From the NCBI GenBank assembly GCA_024693915.1, contig JAILKG010000281.1, positions 1 through 43,085 on the forward strand: 43,085 bases of DNA, in the 5' to 3' direction. Under the pieces are notes generated by a model. It was given only the letters and a program-made list of their open reading frames with translations, did not search any database and had not been told where the DNA came from. Source of the stretch: Treponema sp. GTDB lineage: Bacteria; Spirochaetota; Spirochaetia; Treponematales; Treponemataceae. Numbering within the stretch: the stretch's first letter is position 1; the number at the start of each line of letters is the position of its first letter. Positions 8,692 through 16,414 of this stretch are shown here, one piece after another. A program made the position numbers and the translations under genes.

Positions 8692-9714
8692 TTAATTTAT
8701 GATTCCTGTTATGTTTCCCTGACTGTCGGTGGTAAAATCGTGGGCCTTAAGAGGTGCACCGCAGCCAGGACATTTTTTGTGAAATCCGATGAGGTATTCG
8801 GTGCCGCAGTATTCGCAATTGTCGTGTTCGTTGAAATTTTCCGGGCAAAGAGTTGCAGAGCGGTAGATTTCTTCTTTATTAGGATGGAAGCCACCAAAAG
8901 CAAAGAGAAATACAAGAATTATCAGGGCAAGGAACAAAATACTTAAGATAATTGAGCCTTTTGAAATATAAACCTGCATAACCCGCTGGTTTAAGTCGGT
9001 AAAAGCCATTGCCAGGGCTTCTTCCACAGAATATTTATCTTTTTGAAGAAGATATTTTTGAAGATGTCGGTTAAAAAATCTGCTTGCATCGACGGAAAGA
9101 ATATTATCGGTGTCCTTGCCCTGCATTCCTTCCCATTTCCAGTCCTGGAATTCCCCTTCCATAACTTGTGGAACAGAGTAAACGATAAGCCAGTGTTTTT
9201 CGTCCTCGAACATATTTACATAGAGTTCATAAGCATATATTTCCAGAGAATCGTAATTATTTATCCAGGATTCTTCCTTTACAGTAATAATTGCAGGACG
9301 AATTTTAGTTTGTTCGTAAAAGTCGCTCATAGCCTGGGAAAGACCTGTGGTGTCGCTGAAAAGATTTAGATCATCTTTGATTACAATTGTTTCCTGTCCG
9401 GCGCTGGCAATCTCTTCAGGACTCCAGTCAAGGGCTTTTGGATTGTGAATCTGGAGAACAACAGAAAGTACCCAGAATAAGAGAGCTATGATTAATTTAG
9501 TAACTTTTCGCCTGCTCTGCTTTGTTTTGGTGATATCGTAATTTGCCCAGATATAAACGGGTTTATTGTTTTCAAAATAAATGTAGCGCTGTGCCCCGGG
9601 GAATTTTTTTGACACTGCTTTATCGCTTTTGATTGTGGTGTGTCCTCCCAAGATGCTTTCTGAGCCAGAATGGCTTCCGCCAGAGTTGCTTTCCCCTTCA
9701 GATGAATGTGGCAT
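8692..9714 (-). CDS. TPM-like membrane protein with zinc ribbon, paralogue 1
   Basis: 340 residues, most diverged of five paralogues here. Order: Ser/Gly/His-rich head (MPHSSEGESNSGGSHSG), 'FPGAQRYIYFENNKPVYIW' segment, membrane span, TPM-like domain, second span, C-terminal zinc ribbon (CEYC and CPGC). The TPM part shows the DEKHWLIVYS strand and WEGMQGKDTDNIL, corresponding to the GLEGxLTD-type motif of TPM proteins. Predicted topology puts the TPM domain outside and the ribbon in the cytoplasm. No catalytic function is proven. It starts at the conserved MPHSS with ribosome-binding site CAGGAG. Its leader (9715-9802) matches that of the BAX-inhibitor gene. Assignment to TPM is by motif pattern, not a database search. 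Confidence 0.8.
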   Translation of the reverse strand: MPHSSEGESNSGGSHSGSESILGGHTTIKSDKAVSKKFPGAQRYIYFENNKPVYIWANYDITKTKQSRRKVTKLIIALLFWVLSVVLQIHNPKALDWSPEEIASAGQETIVIKDDLNLFSDTTGLSQAMSDFYEQTKIRPAIITVKEESWINNYDSLEIYAYELYVNMFEDEKHWLIVYSVPQVMEGEFQDWKWEGMQGKDTDNILSVDASRFFNRHLQKYLLQKDKYSVEEALAMAFTDLNQRVMQVYISKGSIILSILFLALIILVFLFAFGGFHPNKEEIYRSATLCPENFNEHDNCEYCGTEYLIGFHKKCPGCGAPLKAHDFTTDSQGNITGIIN

Positions 9715-9802
9715 GAATTACTCCTGTGATAGGCCGCTGGCGGCCGGTGTTTAATAGCAAAGCGTTAAAAAAAATGCGATAGCATTTTTTAGCTTTACTT
9801 AC
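9715..9802 (-). promoter_or_regulatory. Structured leader of TPM paralogue 1 (copy B of shared module)
   Basis: On the minus strand: GTAAAGCTAAAAA, hairpin AATGC-TATC-GCATT with eight T (9767-9790), AACGCTTTGCTATTAAA with a possible -10 box, hairpin GGCCG-CCAG-CGGCC (9732-9745), then CAGGAG. It aligns almost base for base with 5594-5680 up to the last hairpin. The terminator stem differs by a compensatory A-T/T-A swap. Confidence 0.7.
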
Positions 9803-9860
9803 TGATATATTGAAAGTCCTTAAAAAATTGCGAAGGAAATTTTTAGGCTATCATTATGTA

Positions 9861-9896
9861 TTTTTGGCCGGCGGGCCTAAGGCCGACGGGTCAAAA
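9861..9896 (-). terminator. Probable terminator after YD-repeat gene 1
   Basis: An imperfect GC-rich dyad (CGGCC-TTA-GGCCCG core) is bordered by A and T runs, immediately downstream of the stop at 9898. Confidence 0.5.
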
Positions 9897-9897
9897 A

Positions 9898-10653
9898 TTA
9901 TCCGTAAATTGTTATGTAGTATTCCTTTATTTTTTTGACTTTTCCATCTTCTGTCAGTTCGTAAACAAAAAAGCTCTCAACTTCGTAATCGTCCTGCTTT
10001 TCACATGTAAAAAGCAGTTTTCCTTCTTTTGAATAAATATATTCTCTATAATTTCCGCTGGAATAGCTTTCTTTTATAAGACGGCCTTCTTCATCGTAGG
10101 AATAAAGGGTTGAATCTCCATAGGAATATTCCATTTTAACTTTCTGGCCGGCATTGTTGTATGTGTATCTTTCTGAGTAGAGAAGGATTTCCCCTTCGTC
10201 TTCTGATTCCCCTTGGGAAAATTCAATTTCTGAAAGTTCAATTAATTTTCCTGTCTGGTCGTAGGAATATTTTTTGCCGTAGCCTTCGCTGTTTTTTATC
10301 ATCAGAAGGAGGCCGTTTTTGTCGTATTCGTACCATTCTTCCAGACCGTCAGAATCTTTTGTGTGGGTAAGGAGGCCTTTTTTGTTGTAGTCGTAGCTTA
10401 TCTGAAAATCGCCGCTTGACAAAAGAAGGAGGCGCCCTTTTTTGTCGTAACTGTAAAAGGTTCGTGGACCGCTTTCGCTTTCTTCGCTTGTCACTCTTCC
10501 CTTGGAGTCCAGTTCCTGAATATGCTGCAGGCTTACTTCCCGGGTAAGTTTTCCTTTTCCGGGAATAAAGAAAGTTTTTTCTTCTGCACTGGCGTAAAGG
10601 GCAGAAAAAAGTAATGCAGAGCAAAAAGCAGCGATTTTTACTGTTTTTTTCAT
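9898..10653 (-). CDS. Secreted YD-repeat protein 1
   Basis: 251 residues. Signal peptide 1-23 (MKKTVKIAAF...LYASAEE). The mature part is almost wholly short repeats of the YD/RHS type: YDKKGRLLLL, YNKKGLLTH, YDKNGLLLM, YDQTGKLIE, YNNAGQKVK, YDEEGRLIK, YSKEGKLLF. Such repeats form beta-strand shells and bind carbohydrate or other ligands; no toxin domain follows. The ribosome-binding site is GGGAG. It is a close paralogue of the next gene upstream on the same strand, and both sit inside the TPM-family cluster. Function unknown; periplasmic or surface location is inferred from the signal peptide. Confidence 0.8.
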   Translation of the reverse strand: MKKTVKIAAFCSALLFSALYASAEEKTFFIPGKGKLTREVSLQHIQELDSKGRVTSEESESGPRTFYSYDKKGRLLLLSSGDFQISYDYNKKGLLTHTKDSDGLEEWYEYDKNGLLLMIKNSEGYGKKYSYDQTGKLIELSEIEFSQGESEDEGEILLYSERYTYNNAGQKVKMEYSYGDSTLYSYDEEGRLIKESYSSGNYREYIYSKEGKLLFTCEKQDDYEVESFFVYELTEDGKVKKIKEYYITIYG

Positions 10654-10731
10654 TTATAAACTCCCGGAAAATGTAAAGTGAAATCTGTGGCTAATAAAAT
10701 TAGCGGAAATTGAAATCAACCAAAAATTAAA

Positions 10732-11466
10732 TTAGCCGAAAAGAGACCACATGTATTTTTTGGAACTTTTAAGCTTTCCTTCTTCAGATAATTCATAAAC
10801 ATAAAAAGTTTCTTCTTCAGACCCCTGGATTACAGTGTGACTGTAAAGAAGGTGGCCCCTTTCTGAGTAGAAATATTCTGTGTATGTATCGTCGGAATAG
10901 GTTTTTCTTACAAGTTTCCCCTTTTCGTCGTAAGTGTAGTTTTCTTCTTCTCCGAAAGAGGTGTATCTTTTGCTTCGCCTGCCGTTTGAATTATATTCGA
11001 AGAATTCTGAATAGAGAACAACATCTCCTTCATAATAAGTTATTTCTGCCAGACGGCCATTTTCGTTGTAGGTATATTTTCTGCCGGTGCTGTCGTTTCC
11101 TCGTTTTGCCAGAAGAACATTGTTTGCATCGTAGTCATACCATTCTTCAATGTCCTCTGAAGTTTTTTTGTGGATAAGAAGACCCTGCTTGTTGTATTTA
11201 AAAATTTCTTTGTAGCCGCTGTCGTGGGAAACAGAGGAGATTCTTCCCTTTTTGTCATATTTGTAAGTAATAAGAGGACCTGAGACCTGCTGAACGCTGA
11301 AAAGCCGTCCGTTTTTGTCAAAAGTTCTTTCTTCAATCAGAGTTACATCTTTTGTGATTTCCCCTTTGTCTGGAATGGAAAAAGTCATTTCTTCAGAGTG
11401 AATATAAAATGAGGAAAATAAAAGTGTTGTAAAAATTGCAGTTAATGTTTTTGTAATTTTTTTCAT
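10732..11466 (-). CDS. Secreted YD-repeat protein 2
   Basis: 244 residues, paralogous to the 9898-10653 product over its whole length. Signal peptide 1-24 (MKKITKTLTAI...FYIHSEE). The two share 'FSIPDKGEITKDV'-like openings (FFIPGKGKLTREV in copy 1), the order of YD repeats (YDKKGRISS, YNKQGLLIH, YDANNVLLA, YNENGRLAE, YDEKGKLVR) and the end 'VYELSEEGK'. The start has AGGAG ten bases upstream. The 78-base gap to copy 1 carries copy 1's own ribosome-binding site and no terminator, so the pair may be co-transcribed. Conservation of order and length suggests a recent tandem duplication followed by divergence. Function unknown. Confidence 0.8.
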   Translation of the reverse strand: MKKITKTLTAIFTTLLFSSFYIHSEEMTFSIPDKGEITKDVTLIEERTFDKNGRLFSVQQVSGPLITYKYDKKGRISSVSHDSGYKEIFKYNKQGLLIHKKTSEDIEEWYDYDANNVLLAKRGNDSTGRKYTYNENGRLAEITYYEGDVVLYSEFFEYNSNGRRSKRYTSFGEEENYTYDEKGKLVRKTYSDDTYTEYFYSERGHLLYSHTVIQGSEEETFYVYELSEEGKLKSSKKYMWSLFG

Positions 11467-11524
11467 GGATTTATGCTCCTAAATATATATTTTACAGCGT
11501 TTTGCTACAGTTTTCCACATTTTT

Positions 11525-12526
11525 CTAACTTTTTTGAGCAATCAGTGCACCGCAGTGAGGACATTTTTCATGAAGCCCTGCAATGTAGATACCCTGGCAG
11601 TAGGAACATGTTTCCTGGTCCGTATAACCTTCCGGACATTCCACAGCAGTTCTGTATTTTTTTGTTTTTTTGCTGTTTATAGTTAAATAAATGATAAATG
11701 GCAGGTAGAAAACAATTACCACATAGAGGTTAATAGCGATTATATAGAAATATGTGCTTCCTGGGATATATTTTTTCATTGCTACAGGAGTAAGAGTATC
11801 AAAAGATGTGATTAAAGCTTCTTCAAGACTATATTTTTCGGTCTGCAAAAGGCATTTCTGGAATGTTTTGTTAAATAAATCACTTTCTTTTGAAGAAAGA
11901 ATGGAATCTGTGTCGTCACCCTGCATTCCTTCCCATTCCCAGTTGTTAAAGCCGTCGCTTAAATCCGGGTCAGCAGAATAAACAATCAGCCAGTGCTTTT
12001 CGTCCTTAAAAAGATTTAGATATAAGGCAAAGGCATATTTTTCAAGTGACTGGAATTTTGGACTCCATTCATCCTTGTAGACTGTTTTTAAAGCCGGAGT
12101 GATGCCTGTTTCTTCATAAAAACGTTCAAAGGCTTCTATTACTGCCTGTTGATTGGAAATAATATTTGCATCATCTTGAATTACAATAGAAGTGTCGTAG
12201 TTGTTGAAGAGTTTGTCTGGAGCATGCTGGAAGCTTGCAAGAATTGCAAAAGTTGAAACCAGGGCGAATAAAAGCATAAAAGCAGTTGAGCATCCTGCTA
12301 CAGTCTTTTTTTCTCTGGAATTTTTTGGGTTCGGATTATAATTTGAATATATGAATTCAGGTTTATTGTTCACATAATAAACATATTTTTTTGCGCCTTT
12401 AAAAAAGCTTGATGAAATTTTATGTGCAGACGCAGAGGATGACGAGTGAGAGCGTCTGTATGAAGAATGGTGAGAAGAGGAATGATGTCCTCCCGAGTGG
12501 CTTCCGCCTCCAGATGAGTGTGGCAT
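11525..12526 (-). CDS. TPM-like membrane protein with zinc ribbon, paralogue 2
   Basis: 333 residues. Head (1-40) rich in Ser, His and Gly (MPHSSGGGSHSGGHHSSSHH), conserved 'FFKGAKKYVYYVNNKP', membrane span near 75-99, TPM-like domain about 105-255 with DDANIIS, DEKHWLIVYS and WEGMQGDDTD, second span about 257-283, and a zinc ribbon (CSYC, CPHC) to the end. It begins at the conserved MPHSS after CAGGAG. The leader contains a GGCCCG-CCAG-CGGGCC hairpin and the same GCTAT(A/T)AAACACCGG stretch as paralogue 1, but not the terminator-like hairpin. It lies directly upstream (in transcription) of the YD-repeat genes, separated by about 58 bases. Confidence 0.82.
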   Translation of the reverse strand: MPHSSGGGSHSGGHHSSSHHSSYRRSHSSSSASAHKISSSFFKGAKKYVYYVNNKPEFIYSNYNPNPKNSREKKTVAGCSTAFMLLFALVSTFAILASFQHAPDKLFNNYDTSIVIQDDANIISNQQAVIEAFERFYEETGITPALKTVYKDEWSPKFQSLEKYAFALYLNLFKDEKHWLIVYSADPDLSDGFNNWEWEGMQGDDTDSILSSKESDLFNKTFQKCLLQTEKYSLEEALITSFDTLTPVAMKKYIPGSTYFYIIAINLYVVIVFYLPFIIYLTINSKKTKKYRTAVECPEGYTDQETCSYCQGIYIAGLHEKCPHCGALIAQKS

Positions 12527-12592
12527 TTTTTCTCCTGTGGAAGGCCCGCTGGCGGGCCGGTGTTTTATAGCAAGCCGTAAAGGTAAGCCCTG
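12527..12592 (-). promoter_or_regulatory. Leader of TPM paralogue 2 (partial copy C of shared module)
   Basis: GGCTTGCTATAAAACACCGG followed by hairpin GGCCCG-CCAG-CGGGCC (12543-12558) and CAGGAG. The stem is one base pair longer than in copy B with both sides changed, so pairing is kept. Confidence 0.65.
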
Positions 12593-12626
12593 CTAATATC
12601 ATATAATTTTTTAAGGTCTGTTTAAA

Positions 12627-12704
12627 GTGCAGGATTGAAAGTGTGCAGGATTGAGAGTGTGCAGAATTGAGGGCAGTGCAGGTTTGAGAGCATTGGATTG
12701 AGGA
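12627..12704. repeat. Imperfect 16-17-bp tandem repeat (about four units)
   Basis: Units read GTGCAGGATTGAAAGT, GTGCAGGATTGAGAGT, GTGCAGAATTGAGGGCA, GTGCAGGTTTGAGAGCA, then a partial unit TTGGATTGAGGA. A second short repeat, CCGGATTTTCAA, occurs twice just after. They lie where the body of the truncated TPM gene would be. Confidence 0.75.
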
Positions 12705-12753
12705 CTGTTCCGGATTTTCAAAACTGGATTGTGAGTAGTGCCGGATTTTCAAT

Positions 12754-12891
12754 TCAGGCTTGTAAGTAAACATATTTTGTGGCGCCCTTAAAGGAGCTGC
12801 GTCTTTTTGTTCTTGAAGAGCCGGAACCGGAATGACTGTGTCCTGAATGGTGTCCGCCAGAGTGGCTACCATCCCCTGATGAATGTGGCAT
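12754..12891 (-). pseudogene. Truncated relic of a sixth TPM-family gene
   Basis: A 45-codon frame, too short for the ORF track, reads MPHSSGDGSHSGGHHSGHSH... and ends SSFKGATKYVYLQA-stop. It matches the head and the 'FKGAKKYVYY' block of the full-length paralogues and then stops. Downstream of the stop, tandem minisatellite-like repeats occupy the space and no TPM domain or zinc ribbon is found before paralogue 2. A ribosome-binding site (GAAGGA) is still present. It could still encode a 45-residue peptide, but a gene remnant is the simpler reading. Confidence 0.8.
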
Positions 12892-12921
12892 AAATCCTTC
12901 TTTTTTCTTTTTTGGAGGTTC

Positions 12922-12962
12922 CAGCAGGCAGAGGGCTCATTTCATTCCCCCTCTGCCTGCTG
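12922..12962. repeat. 14-bp perfect inverted repeat
   Basis: CAGCAGGCAGAGGG and CCCTCTGCCTGCTG flank a 13-base loop. It lies upstream of the relic gene. No T run follows on either strand. A second dyad (CAGCCGC/GCGGCTG inside AACCGC/GCGGTT) lies at about 12987-13033. Confidence 0.65.
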
Positions 12963-13048
12963 TCGCGCTTTTCACCGTTCCGCGCTAACCGCGCTCCATT
13001 CCTTCGGAACCAGCCGCAGGCGGCTGGCGGTTACAATCGCTAACCCTT

Positions 13049-13987
13049 TTATATTTCTGCACCGCAATGGGGGCAGTTTGTGTGAAAATCTTTTATGTAA
13101 ATTCCTCCGCAGTGGAGGCATTTTTCCTGATCTGTAAAATTTTCAGGGCATTCAACAGAAATTTTGTAAATTTTCTGAATTTTTAAAGCCTTGCGGCTGT
13201 CAAAGTAAATGTTTAACCAGACAACTGCAAAAAGAATGATTAAAATCCAGAGGTTAAGTTTGCTTATGTAAATTTTCATTACCACCGGAGTCAGGGTATC
13301 AAAAGCAAGGGTGATTGCCTGTCCTACATCGTATTTTTCCCTCTGCAAAAGGGCTTTGTGCAGGCATTCGTTAAAGACTTCAACTTCTTCGTCACCCAGA
13401 ATTCTGTCGGTTTTGTCCCCCTGCATTCCTTCCCAGCTCCAGTTTTCAAAGTCATCAGCGGAACTTTCCCCCTGGCTTTGCATGTCCTGACTTGAATAAA
13501 CAATCAGCCAGTGCTTTTCGTTTTCTTCAAAAAAATCTATATAGCGGTCGTAGGCATATTTTTCCAGATTTTCGTAGTCATTTTCCCAGTCTGAATTGTA
13601 AACAGTAAGAACAGAAGCTGAAATTCCGGTTTTTTCAAGAAAGCGGTCTAAGGCTCCGTAAACTTCTCCGGCATCTTTAATTACATTTGCTTTATCCATT
13701 ACAAAAGATTTTGTATCGTAATTCTGACGCAGTTTTACAGGCCAGTGCATCAGGTATAAAAAACAGATGGCAAAAATAAAGGCAAGAATTACAGAATACA
13801 TTAGTAAATTTGTTTTTTCTTCCTTTGTGATGTCCTGGTTTGTGTAAAAGAATTTTGGTTTATTGTTTTTGTAGTAAAGATATCTTGCTGCACCCTTGTA
13901 GTATCTTCTGCTAAAAGAGCTGGTGGTGCTAGAAACTCCAGAATGGCGTCCGCCTGAATGGCTTCCCCCTCCCGATGAATGTGGCAT
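13049..13987 (-). CDS. TPM-like membrane protein with zinc ribbon, paralogue 3
   Basis: 312 residues, the shortest full copy. Short head (MPHSSGGGSHSGGRHSG), 'YYKGAARYLYYKNNKPKFFY', membrane span, TPM-like domain with KANVIKD, EKHWLIVYSS and WEGMQGDKTDRIL, second span, and ribbon CLHC/CPHC. It is the last gene of a three-gene unit: paralogue 4 ends 20 bases before this start and the ribosome-binding site AAGGAGA sits in that gap. Relative to copies 4 and 5 it has an insertion (DMQSQGESSADDF) before the WxWEGMQGD motif. After it comes a GC-rich non-coding block, not a clear terminator. Confidence 0.82.
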   Translation of the reverse strand: MPHSSGGGSHSGGRHSGVSSTTSSFSRRYYKGAARYLYYKNNKPKFFYTNQDITKEEKTNLLMYSVILAFIFAICFLYLMHWPVKLRQNYDTKSFVMDKANVIKDAGEVYGALDRFLEKTGISASVLTVYNSDWENDYENLEKYAYDRYIDFFEENEKHWLIVYSSQDMQSQGESSADDFENWSWEGMQGDKTDRILGDEEVEVFNECLHKALLQREKYDVGQAITLAFDTLTPVVMKIYISKLNLWILIILFAVVWLNIYFDSRKALKIQKIYKISVECPENFTDQEKCLHCGGIYIKDFHTNCPHCGAEI

Positions 13988-14007
13988 TTTTTTTGAACTC
14001 TCCTTTT

Positions 14008-15051
14008 TTAATCTTTCTTTTGTATTTCAGCTCCGCAGTGAGGGCACTTTTCATGCAGGCCGGCAATGTAGATTCCCTGACAGAAAGGGCATTTTTCCTG
14101 GTCTGTGTAGCCTTCCGGGCATTCTACCGCACTTCTGTATTTCTTTTTTTTCTTGCTGTCGCTGATTATCAGAAGCATAGGCGGCAGGAACATAACAGAG
14201 AAGACGATGCAGGCTATTATGGCTATAGTTGTTGCAAATGGAGGAATATATTTTTCCATTGCAATGGGAGTCAGAGTATCAAAGGCGGATGAAACTGCTT
14301 CTCCTATGCTGTATTTGTTCCTCTGTAAAAGATATTTCTGAAAGTTTTCGTTGAATAATGAGGTTTCTCTGTCGCCTAGAATCGGGTCAGTGTCGTTTCC
14401 CTGCATTCCTTCCCATTTCCAGTCGTCAAAATTATCAGAAAGGTCAGAGTCCGGCAGATATACAATGAGCCAGTGTTTTTCGTCTTTAAAATTCTCTATA
14501 TACCAGTCGTAAGCATATTTTTCAAGCTGATCGTTTTCCGGAATATTCTGGTATTTCAGGACTTCTTTATCCCATTCTTCTCTGGAAAGAGTTTTTAAAG
14601 CCGGTGTAATGCCTGTCTGGTTAAAGAATCGCTCAAATGCATCTCTTACAAGAACTTTGTCTGAAATTATATCTGCGTCATCCTGGATGACTATTTCCGT
14701 ATTGTAATCGGTTAAAAGTTTTTTTGGGGCGTGCCTGCTTGTAAGCATAACCAGCCCAAGAGACAGGAATATAAAAAAGATCCAGATTGCAGAAAGACAG
14801 CCAAATGCAAGCGTTTTTTCGCAGCCGTCGTTGGGTTTTATGTCGTAGTTTGCGTATATGTATTCCGGTTTTTTGTTCACATAGTAAACGTATTTTTTTG
14901 AGCCTTCAAAATAACTTGAAGATTTTTTGAAGGTCGGCCTGTAGCTGGAAGAAGAGTATCCTCTGGAGTAGTGATAGCTGTGTGAACCTGAATGATGTGA
15001 ACCTGAGTGGTATCCGCCTGAGTGGCTTCCGCCGCCTGATGAATGTGGCAT
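14008..15051 (-). CDS. TPM-like membrane protein with zinc ribbon, paralogue 4
   Basis: 347 residues, middle gene of the three-gene unit. The head is long and Ser/His/Tyr-rich (MPHSSGGGSHSGGYHSGSHH), followed by 'YFEGSKKYVYYVNKKPEYIY', a membrane span, the TPM-like domain (DDADIIS, DEKHWLIVYL, WEGMQGNDTDPIL), a second span and ribbon CPFC/CPHC. It is closest to paralogue 2, sharing 'YRTAVECPEGYTDQE'-like and 'GIYIAGLHEKCPHCGA' sequence, which points to recent duplication. It has an extra seven-residue segment (LKYQNIPENDQ region) in the TPM domain. The gap to paralogue 5 is 12 bases, so translation is probably coupled within one mRNA. Confidence 0.83.
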   Translation of the reverse strand: MPHSSGGGSHSGGYHSGSHHSGSHSYHYSRGYSSSSYRPTFKKSSSYFEGSKKYVYYVNKKPEYIYANYDIKPNDGCEKTLAFGCLSAIWIFFIFLSLGLVMLTSRHAPKKLLTDYNTEIVIQDDADIISDKVLVRDAFERFFNQTGITPALKTLSREEWDKEVLKYQNIPENDQLEKYAYDWYIENFKDEKHWLIVYLPDSDLSDNFDDWKWEGMQGNDTDPILGDRETSLFNENFQKYLLQRNKYSIGEAVSSAFDTLTPIAMEKYIPPFATTIAIIACIVFSVMFLPPMLLIISDSKKKKKYRSAVECPEGYTDQEKCPFCQGIYIAGLHEKCPHCGAEIQKKD

Positions 15052-15063
15052 TTTTTTCTCTCC

Positions 15064-16230
15064 TTACAATCCGTGGTAATAAATATCTTCTTCGTCTTTG
15101 TCGCTGGCTTTTAAGATTTCTTCGTAATTTTTGATTTTGGAAGCAACATCTTCGCTTGTAGGACCATTTTTGCCGTAGGTGTAGGAAGCCTTGTTCTTGC
15201 CGGAAGCTTCTTTATCTTTAAAAACTGGATCAGACTGAATATCCGGCTGATAAGTTCCCGGCTGGTTTTGAAGTGGAATAGGTGCTCCGCATTGCGGACA
15301 TTTTTTGTGAAGCCCGGCAAGGTAAAGCCCATTGCAGTATTCGCATTTTTCCTGATTTGTGTAACCCGCCGGACATTTTTTTGCCATCCTGTATTTTTTA
15401 TTTAAAGGATGAACTCCAAATTGGGCAATTATAAAGATTATGGCAAATATTGAAGTAACAACAAATGACAGAACGGCATCCTTTTCGATATAGGTATCCA
15501 TTACGATGGGAGTAAGTTCGTCAAAGGCGAAGGTTATAGCCTGTCCAACGTCGTATTTGTCCCGCTGCAAAAGGCTTTTCTGCAACTCTGAATTAAAGAC
15601 ATCTCTTTCCCTTCTTTTCAGAATTGAATCAGTGCTATCGCCCTGCATTCCTTCCCAGGCCCAGTCGTCAAAATCGTCGGATAAATCGGTGTCTGCAGCA
15701 TATACAATCAGCCAGTGCATTTCATCGCTGAAATGATCCACATACCAGTCGTAGGCATATTTTTCAAGACTTGAGTAGGATTCCTTCCATTCTTTATCGG
15801 TTATTGTAAGGATAGCCGGAGTAATTCCTGTTTCATCCTGGAATCTTAAAAGGGAATCGTATAGACTTTCCCGGTCGCTAACTACATTCATTTCATCCAG
15901 AATCTGAATCTGGGTGTCGTAGTTCATGTTCAGCTTGTATGCCTTGCGTTTTATTGTTGAGAAGCTGATAAAACAGATGAAAATAGCAAATAAGCAGCGG
16001 AAAAAAGTTTTTGCAATATATTTTATGTCTTTAAAATCCGGTTTTACCGCAAAATTTGTAAAGAAATAAACCGGCTGTCCATTCTGATAGTAAACGTATC
16101 TTATGGCTCCCGGAAAATAGGTATTTTTTGAAATTCTTGATTGACCTGAGCCAGAGCCTGAACGGCTTCCAGAATGGCTTCCAGAGTGACTTCCACCTGA
16201 GTGACTTCCACCGCCTGATGAATGTGGCAT
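15064..16230 (-). CDS. TPM-like membrane protein with zinc ribbon, paralogue 5 (extended C-terminus)
   Basis: 388 residues, first gene of the three-gene unit. The head is a Ser/Gly/His repeat (GGSHSGSHSGSRSGSGSG). Then 'YFPGAIRYVYYQNGQPVYFF', a membrane span, a TPM-like domain (DEMNVVSD, DEMHWLIVYA, WEGMQGDSTDSIL), a second span, and ribbon CEYC/CPQC. Unlike its paralogues it continues some 60 residues past the ribbon with a charged, probably cytoplasmic tail ending 'DKDEEDIYYHGL'. The ribosome-binding site is GGGGAGA. The upstream gap of about 184 bases is shared with divergent ettA and carries AT-rich promoter-like sequence for both. Confidence 0.83.
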   Translation of the reverse strand: MPHSSGGGSHSGGSHSGSHSGSRSGSGSGQSRISKNTYFPGAIRYVYYQNGQPVYFFTNFAVKPDFKDIKYIAKTFFRCLFAIFICFISFSTIKRKAYKLNMNYDTQIQILDEMNVVSDRESLYDSLLRFQDETGITPAILTITDKEWKESYSSLEKYAYDWYVDHFSDEMHWLIVYAADTDLSDDFDDWAWEGMQGDSTDSILKRRERDVFNSELQKSLLQRDKYDVGQAITFAFDELTPIVMDTYIEKDAVLSFVVTSIFAIIFIIAQFGVHPLNKKYRMAKKCPAGYTNQEKCEYCNGLYLAGLHKKCPQCGAPIPLQNQPGTYQPDIQSDPVFKDKEASGKNKASYTYGKNGPTSEDVASKIKNYEEILKASDKDEEDIYYHGL

Positions 16231-16414
16231 AAATTCTTTCTCCCCGATTACGATATATATTTTTGTAAGACGCGTCCGTTTTACACTTTAAAATATTTTA
16301 TTCAAAAGCCCTAATATCATTCCTATTATAGAATGAAAGGATAAAATGTGCTATATTATAATTGAAAGAAATAATCTGTATTAAATATTTAAGAAATTGT
16401 AAGGAGTAGTTTGG

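Noticed and set aside
12420-12872. 150-residue minus-strand ORF
   Set aside because: It is a different frame across the relic, minisatellite and paralogue 2 leader, with no family character.
12970-13040. Possible integron attC sites (CGCTAAC-like core near 12985 and 13040, and at 8376 and 31281)
   Set aside because: The cores do not fit the RYYYAAC / GTTRRRY pattern, and no integrase or cassette gene is seen in the window.
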